Source: Williamsia sp. 1138 (GTDB taxonomy: Bacteria > Actinomycetota > Actinomycetes > Mycobacteriales > Mycobacteriaceae). Taken from it: a DNA stretch of 35,808 nucleotides. This document shows positions 31,582-35,808 of this stretch, piece by piece (the stretch's first letter is position 1; every line of letters starts with the position of its first letter). The position numbers and the translations under genes are program-made. The stretch lies in NCBI RefSeq assembly GCF_002095435.2, contig NZ_MJEJ02000015.1, forward strand, positions 1 to 35,808, written 5' to 3'. Below the pieces are notes generated by a model, which worked only from the letters and a program-made list of their open reading frames with translations, did not search any database and was not told the DNA's origin.

Positions 31582-33219
31582 CTATCGGGTTTCGAGTTTG
31601 GGAGTCACTCGTTCGACGATCGCGGCGGTGTCGATGCCGGTGGGAAGCGTGCCGAACACGTCGCCGTGGTCGCGGCCGAGCCGGCTGACGGTGAACGCGT
31701 CCGCGACCGCCGGGTGGCCGTGGCGGACGAGCAATGAACCCTGCAGCACTTGCGCCATCTGGCCGACGACCCGCCGAGCCCGGTGCTGCAGGCTGTCGAC
31801 GTCGTTGAACTGGTTCTCCAAGTCGGTGATCGCGCGATCGAGGTGAGCGTCGGCTCCGGCGGCGACTTTCACCTCGTCCAGGAACGCGGTGAGCGTTTCG
31901 GGCTGTTTCGCCATCGCCCGCAGCGCGTCGAGGGCGGCCACGTTGCCCGATCCCTCCCAGATCGACATCAGTGGTGCCTCCCGATACAACCGAGGCATGC
32001 GCGACTCCTCGACATACCCGTTGCCGCCCAGGCACTCCAGCGCCTCAGCGGCATGGATAGGCGCGCGCTTGCAGACGTAGTACTTGCTCACTGCCAACGA
32101 GATGCGGCGTAGCGCGTCCGCTTCTGAGTCGCCGGCAGCGGACTTGTCGGTGAGGTCGGCGAGCCACAGGCCGACCGAGGTGGCGGCTTCTGCCTCGATC
32201 GCGAGATCCGCGATCACGTTGCGCATCAACGGTTGATCGATGAGGGTGGCACCGAATGCTGTGCGGTGGTTGGCGTGATGCGCGGCTTGTGCCACACCGT
32301 TGCGCATACTGGATGCCGAGCCGAGCGTGCAGTCGAGACGGGTCATGTTCACCATCTCGATGATGGTTCGCACGCCGCGCCCCTCGTCGCCGACCAACCA
32401 GGCCACCGTGTTGTCGTACTCGACCTCACTGCTGGCGTTGGATCGATTGCCCAGCTTGTCTTTCAGGCGTTGCAGCGCGAAGGTGTTGCGGGTTCCGTCC
32501 GGGAGGATTCGCGGAACCAGGAAGCACGACAAGCCGCCGGGTGCTTGCGCCAAGACGAGGAACACATCGCACATCGGCGCCGACGTGAACCACTTGTGAC
32601 CCGTGATCCGGTAGGTGCCATCGGAGGTGATGGTTGCAGTCGTCGTGTTGGCGCGGACGTCGGAGCCGCCCTGCTTCTCCGTCATGGACATGCCCGCCAA
32701 CAACCCCGCCTTCGATTGCGGGGTACGCAGGCCCGGGTCGTAGACGGTCGATGTCAGCCCGGGTTCGTACAGCGCCGCCAGGTCGGGGTTGGCGCGCAGC
32801 GCAGGGACCGCGCCGTAGGTCATCGATATCGGGCAGCTGTGGCCGGCGTCGACCTGACTCCACACGGCCATCTTCACGGCTCGGACAAAATGTGGGTTGG
32901 GTGTCGACTGGGTCCACGGTGTGCCGCCGAGTCCGAGCGCGACGGCTTCGGTCATCAGGCGGTGATAGGCGGGGTCGTAGTCGACCTCGTCGATCCGATT
33001 GCCGTAGCGATCGTGGGTCCTGAGCGTCGGGGGATGCGCCTCGGCGCGGTCTCCCCATTCGATGGCCTCGGCGCTGCCGGCCAGCCGCCCGACTCGATGA
33101 AGTTCGTCGAGGACGTGATCAGCGTCGGCGCGGTGTACCGCATCGAGGATCGACGGCGTGTTCGCCGCGTCGTAGCAGACCAGTTCAGGAACCTGATTTG
33201 TGACGAGATGAGTGGACAT
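31582..33219 (-). CDS. AidB-like acyl-CoA dehydrogenase
   Basis: 545 residues. The FAD-binding motif MSMTEKQGGSDVRANTT is the AidB signature. GYVEESRMPRLYREAPLMSIWEGSGN is the C-terminal helical region, and YRITGHKWFTSAPMCDVFLV forms the middle beta domain. In E. coli AidB belongs to the alkylation-damage response. Actinobacterial relatives sit in catabolic operons and probably act as isovaleryl-CoA-like or other acyl-CoA dehydrogenases. First gene of a minus-strand operon with the crotonase; divergent from paaX-like. ATG 33219 gives MSTHLVTNQVPEL, a typical AidB-family N terminus. Confidence 0.92.
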   Translation of the reverse strand: MSTHLVTNQVPELVCYDAANTPSILDAVHRADADHVLDELHRVGRLAGSAEAIEWGDRAEAHPPTLRTHDRYGNRIDEVDYDPAYHRLMTEAVALGLGGTPWTQSTPNPHFVRAVKMAVWSQVDAGHSCPISMTYGAVPALRANPDLAALYEPGLTSTVYDPGLRTPQSKAGLLAGMSMTEKQGGSDVRANTTTATITSDGTYRITGHKWFTSAPMCDVFLVLAQAPGGLSCFLVPRILPDGTRNTFALQRLKDKLGNRSNASSEVEYDNTVAWLVGDEGRGVRTIIEMVNMTRLDCTLGSASSMRNGVAQAAHHANHRTAFGATLIDQPLMRNVIADLAIEAEAATSVGLWLADLTDKSAAGDSEADALRRISLAVSKYYVCKRAPIHAAEALECLGGNGYVEESRMPRLYREAPLMSIWEGSGNVAALDALRAMAKQPETLTAFLDEVKVAAGADAHLDRAITDLENQFNDVDSLQHRARRVVGQMAQVLQGSLLVRHGHPAVADAFTVSRLGRDHGDVFGTLPTGIDTAAIVERVTPKLETR

Positions 33220-33230
33220 GCGTCGACTGT

Positions 33231-33267
33231 ATTACAAGTGCAGATAACTGCGCCACGAAAATGTAAT
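33231..33267. promoter_or_regulatory. Inverted ATTACA / TGTAAT half-sites, candidate PaaX operator
   Basis: ATTACA (33231-33236) and TGTAAT (33262-33267) face each other with 25 bp between, 31 bp repeat to repeat, in the 76-bp gap between aidB-like and paaX-like. This fits a dimer binding both promoters. It is weaker evidence than a short palindrome. Confidence 0.4.
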
Positions 33268-33283
33268 GTTCGGTGATGCGGGT

Positions 33284-33289
33284 TAGCAT
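33284..33289 (+). promoter_or_regulatory. Putative -10 box for leaderless paaX-like mRNA
   Basis: TAGCAT (TANNNT) lies 6 bases before ATG 33296, and no ribosome-binding site precedes the ATG. Confidence 0.45.
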
Positions 33290-33295
33290 CGCACG

Positions 33296-34036
33296 ATGAC
33301 TACGGGCGCTTCAGGGGTTCGGAAGCTGACTGCGCGCTCGGTGATCCTCAGTACGCTGCTCGGGTTCCATTCGGCGCAGGCCCAGGTGCGCGGTGTCCTA
33401 TCGCTGGCGACCGAACTGGGCTTGCAGGAGTCCGCTGTCCGCGTGGCCCTGACCCGGATGGTTGCGGCCGGCGACCTCGAACGTCACGACGGCATGTACC
33501 GGCTGTCTGCTCGGTTGATCGAACGACAGCGTCGTCAGGACGAAGCGCTGCACCCTGTGGCGGGGCCGTGGGACGGCCGGTGGTGCATGGCGGTCGTCAC
33601 CACAGGCGCGACGGGATCCTCGGATCGGGCCGCGGTGAGGGACTCTCTGCGCGCCGCCCGATGTGGTGAGTTGCGCGAGGGGGTGTGGGCCAGGCCTGCC
33701 AATATCGAGGTCGTGGTGAGTGCGGAGGTGCGCGCTCGGCTCACCTTGTTCTCCGCCGTGCCCGAGGGGTCGCAGACCGCATTGGTGGCGCGCTTGTTCA
33801 CGCTGGACCTATGGGCCGACAAGGCCGAGGGGCTATTGGCGGCCATGGACAACGCAACGGCGATGTCCGAGCGCTTCGAGGTCGCAGCCGCGATGGTGCG
33901 GCACACGCTCGACGATCCGCTGTTGCCGGCCGAGTTGTTGCCCGACAACTGGCCGGGGGAGCGCTTGCGCGAAGGCTACGAGAACTTCCGGAAGGAACTG
34001 ACCGCCCTCGCGGAGAGGCTTTTTGCTGCGGGCTGA
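33296..34036 (+). CDS. PaaX family transcriptional repressor
   Basis: 246 residues in three PaaX parts: an N-terminal winged helix (VLSLATELGLQESAVRVALTRMVAAGDLERHDG), a middle Cas2-like fold beginning at WDGRWCMAVVTTG, and a C-terminal helical domain (LLPDNWPGERLREGY). PaaX proteins respond to aryl- or acyl-CoA thioesters such as phenylacetyl-CoA. It is divergent from the aidB-like/crotonase operon, which it probably represses until the acyl-CoA inducer appears. Two half-sites in the gap may be its operator. No other phenylacetate genes are present, so a different acyl-CoA may be sensed. Confidence 0.9.
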   Translation: MTTGASGVRKLTARSVILSTLLGFHSAQAQVRGVLSLATELGLQESAVRVALTRMVAAGDLERHDGMYRLSARLIERQRRQDEALHPVAGPWDGRWCMAVVTTGATGSSDRAAVRDSLRAARCGELREGVWARPANIEVVVSAEVRARLTLFSAVPEGSQTALVARLFTLDLWADKAEGLLAAMDNATAMSERFEVAAAMVRHTLDDPLLPAELLPDNWPGERLREGYENFRKELTALAERLFAAG

Positions 34037-34182
34037 CGCCGCCGACGTCGCAGCTGCGAAATAGTAGTCGAGGCTGTGCCTCGCTCGATGAATACCGGAG
34101 CATCTGTGTACAACTCATTCGGTTGTGCACAGGTGGTTGCTCCGACGGTTTGGTCTGTATTGAACGTGACACGCTCGGGCAC

Positions 34183-34644
34183 ATGGGAATTCGATACTAC
34201 GCATACGCACTTCAACCCGACGATGTCGCCGCTGCCCGCCGCGATCCGTATCCGTTCATGTCCGATGATCCGTTCATGGACGCCTGGGGCCAACCAGAGT
34301 GCCCGGACTCGCTGTACCTCGACAAGGCATGGCGCGAACTCCAGCACGTGTTCGCCGGCCACGGCGGCAACAACTGTCCACGTGTCGCGTTGGAATTGGT
34401 GAAGGGAAAAGTCACTCCGGTGGGTAATGGACAACACCGGGGATTTGTCCAGGTCTTGCCACCTGAGGTGGTGGAATCAATCGCCAAGGACATCGCGCTG
34501 GTCGAGCCCGTCGATGACGCAACGATCAAGGAGGCGTTTCCCAATTCGGACGCCGACTACGTCAACGAGTTCCTGGGCCGCGCGCAGAGGTTCACGACGG
34601 GATTGGCTCGTCAGGGATTGGGTCTGGTGTACGCGATCCAGTGA
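34183..34644 (+). CDS. DUF1877/YfbM-like protein, function unknown
   Basis: 153 residues. MGIRYYAYALQPDDV and LYLDKAWRELQHVFAG, then GFVQVLPPEVVESIAKDIALV, follow the layout of DUF1877 (YfbM) proteins, cytosolic proteins of unknown role sometimes used as immunity-like partners. Recognition is by pattern only. ATG 34183 is the natural N terminus; the upstream extension of the frame to 33685 is the shadow of paaX. It stands alone between paaX and the insertion element, with no clear promoter. Confidence 0.7.
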   Translation: MGIRYYAYALQPDDVAAARRDPYPFMSDDPFMDAWGQPECPDSLYLDKAWRELQHVFAGHGGNNCPRVALELVKGKVTPVGNGQHRGFVQVLPPEVVESIAKDIALVEPVDDATIKEAFPNSDADYVNEFLGRAQRFTTGLARQGLGLVYAIQ

Positions 34645-34736
34645 GACGCCGATGCACACCGTCGAGTCATTTGCACACGTTCAACCCTCTCTGCCATCCT
34701 GGTCGTAAGACACAAGGTGTGGTAGGGGTGGTGGGG

Positions 34737-35225
34737 ATGGAGTGTGACATGGATTTGTTGGATACCCCGATCGATATCCCGATTGGACGGTCAGCGAAGG
34801 GGCGGCGGTCGTTCCCGATCGCGTTCCGGGTTGCGTTTTTGCAGCGCTGGGACCTGGCGGTGCAACGCGGCGCCAAGACTCGGTTGATGCGTGAGTACAA
34901 CCTGACTCGGGCGACCGTGCGAGAGTGGTTAGAGGCCCGCGAGTCTGGTGCGTTCAGTGACTCGATGGTCGCTGCCGCCGACAAAACGAGGGACCGCATG
35001 GACAGCCAAGACCGCGCTGAGCTGGCCCGGTTGCGCGCCAAAGTCGCCCGGTTGGAGAAGAAGAACGCCCAGTCCGAGGCGGCGTTGGAGATCATGGGAA
35101 AAGCCTTCGAGCTCTTGGACGGGATCACCAAGAGCTCGACCGAGGACGAGGGTCCGCAGATCCCACCGGCGTTGATGAGCGCCGAGCAGTACCAGGCCTG
35201 GCTCAAGCGACATCATCTTTCCTGA
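34737..35225 (+). CDS. IS3-family transposase OrfA
   Basis: 162 residues. FRVAFLQRWDLAVQRGAKTRLMREY and TRATVREWLEARESG form the helix-turn-helix that recognises the element ends. LARLRAKVARLEKKNAQSEAALEIM is a leucine-zipper coiled coil for dimerisation. ATG 34737 is preceded by GGGGTGGTGGGG. At codons 121-122 (GGA AAA) a -1 slippery heptamer allows fusion with OrfB. Produced alone, OrfA usually regulates transposition. Confidence 0.9.
   Translation: MECDMDLLDTPIDIPIGRSAKGRRSFPIAFRVAFLQRWDLAVQRGAKTRLMREYNLTRATVREWLEARESGAFSDSMVAAADKTRDRMDSQDRAELARLRAKVARLEKKNAQSEAALEIMGKAFELLDGITKSSTEDEGPQIPPALMSAEQYQAWLKRHHLS
35096..35137 (+). other. Programmed -1 ribosomal frameshift signal (slippery site plus stem-loop)
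   Basis: G-GGA-AAA (35096-35102) in the OrfA frame is a canonical X-XXY-YYZ heptamer. After a 6-base spacer, GAGCTCTTGG (35109-35118) pairs perfectly with CCAAGAGCTC (35128-35137) over a 9-base loop. A GGAG lies about 6 bases upstream. After the slip the OrfB frame is open through to the window end. Confidence 0.82.
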
Positions 35226-35230
35226 CCGAG

Positions 35231-35808
35231 TTGGTCACCGCCTTGGCCACTCACACCTGGATCGGGGTCAAAGCCGCATGCGCATTGACCGGTCTGGCTC
35301 GCTCGACCTACTACCGGATCGAGCGCGGTTACCGTCATTACAAGCCGGTCCAGGATCCGGTGCCGCACACGCAGCGGTTCCAGCCGGCTGCGCTGACCGC
35401 CACCGAAGAAGAGGTCATTGTCGAGATATTGAACCGTGAAGAATACGCGGATCTGTCTGTGCAGCAAACATATTGGCGCGCTTTCGACAAGCGTGAGATC
35501 GGTTGCTCACCACGCACGTTCTACCGGATCGCTGCGCGCTACGGCACGGTCGGTGACCGCCGCCGCGGCCACCACAGCAGCCCCGGCAACCACAGTCGAT
35601 CCAAACCAATCATTCATGCCAGCGGCCCGGGTCAGTTGTGGTCCTGGGACATCACCGACCTGCACGGCCCGACCAACGACGACCGCTACAAGCTCTACCT
35701 CGCGATCGACGTGTTCTCCCGCCACCCGGTCTGCTGGCGCATCGAGTACACCGAAAACAAGCCCGCCGCGATCGACATGTTCACCACCGCCATCGCCGAG
35801 CACGGCCC
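35231..35808 (+). CDS. IS3-family transposase OrfB (partial, DDE integrase core)
   Basis: At least 192 codons remain open to the window end. The order is an N-terminal HTH-like region (TWIGVKAACALTGLARSTYYR), CSPRTFYRIAARYG, then the rve core: GQLWSWDITDLHGP with the first catalytic Asp, and YLAIDVFSRHPVCWRIEY. The second Asp and the Glu lie beyond the window or near its edge. TTG 35231 is only a possible independent start. The frame is open upstream to the frameshift signal at 35096, so the natural product is probably an OrfAB fusion. Confidence 0.88.
   Translation, partial: MVTALATHTWIGVKAACALTGLARSTYYRIERGYRHYKPVQDPVPHTQRFQPAALTATEEEVIVEILNREEYADLSVQQTYWRAFDKREIGCSPRTFYRIAARYGTVGDRRRGHHSSPGNHSRSKPIIHASGPGQLWSWDITDLHGPTNDDRYKLYLAIDVFSRHPVCWRIEYTENKPAAIDMFTTAIAEHG

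Larger units (their letters stand above)
34737..35808 (+). mobile_element. IS3-family insertion sequence, left part; runs off the window
   Basis: Two overlapping frames, OrfA and OrfB (-1 relative), encode an IS3-type transposase, and the element continues beyond 35808. The left inverted repeat lies somewhere in 34645-34736 but cannot be fixed without the right end. It is probably intact, as no stop interrupts either frame. Its insertion marks the boundary after the DUF1877 gene. Confidence 0.85.

Noticed and set aside
34049-34058. CGCAGCTGCG palindrome after paaX
   Set aside because: Ten-base GC palindromes are expected by chance in such DNA; no context supports a role.

Overview
The window comes from a high-GC actinobacterium, most likely a mycolic-acid bacterium (Gordonia, Rhodococcus, Williamsia or Nocardia type). 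Reasons are the very GC-rich third codon positions, F420/LLM oxidoreductases, a PonA2-type PASTA penicillin-binding protein, TIGR03086-type proteins, and several promoters whose -10 box sits 6-7 bases before the start codon (leaderless mRNAs). No rRNA, tRNA, CRISPR array or phage gene was seen. Genus is inferred; no marker gene settles it.

Layout. 1-4624: a tightly overlapping plus-strand operon: tail of an upstream gene, a carbon-nitrogen hydrolase, an FAD oxidoreductase resembling the MSMEG_0569 family, an AMP-forming ligase and an LLM-fold (F420-type) oxidoreductase. It looks like an unusual version of the Nit1C-type nitrilase cluster. A homoserine-dehydrogenase-like gene follows. 5771-13282: ponA2-like PBP, a TetR regulator, a lipoprotein, a second TetR divergent from an aldo/keto reductase across two matching operators, an esterase and a membrane protein. 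13301-17784: carotenoid oxygenase, cinA, a convergent overlapping esterase and a TIGR03086-type protein. 17785-20482: a two-gene minus-strand unit whose second gene carries an early in-frame amber codon, then csbD and a small membrane protein.

20491-23922: alpha/beta hydrolase; a very unusual uncharged hexapeptide-repeat protein that turns into a Cys-every-third-residue tract in the same register; a DAPG/phloretin-hydrolase-like gene; a MarR regulator divergent from a VOC protein with two TGTCA-N6-TGACA operators; and a YchJ protein. 23937-26638: AraC regulator divergent from two tandem NmrA-like reductases, the second broken by an in-frame ochre codon. 26664-27665: ParD-like/zeta-like toxin-antitoxin pair with twin GTAGC-N5-GCTAC operators. 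27680-30268: LLM oxidoreductase, a small protein, and a PuuE-type deacetylase with a divergent MerR regulator whose likely operator lies in the 20-bp promoter spacer. 30535-34036: crotonase and AidB-like acyl-CoA dehydrogenase divergent from a PaaX regulator. The window ends in a DUF1877-like gene and a truncated IS3-family element with a textbook -1 frameshift signal.

Much of the region consists of small regulator-plus-enzyme modules, often divergent with palindromic operators in the shared gap. The best candidates for something undescribed are the repeat/Cys-ladder protein at 21210-21656 and the rewired nitrilase-type operon at the left edge. All family names come from reading motifs, not from database searches.
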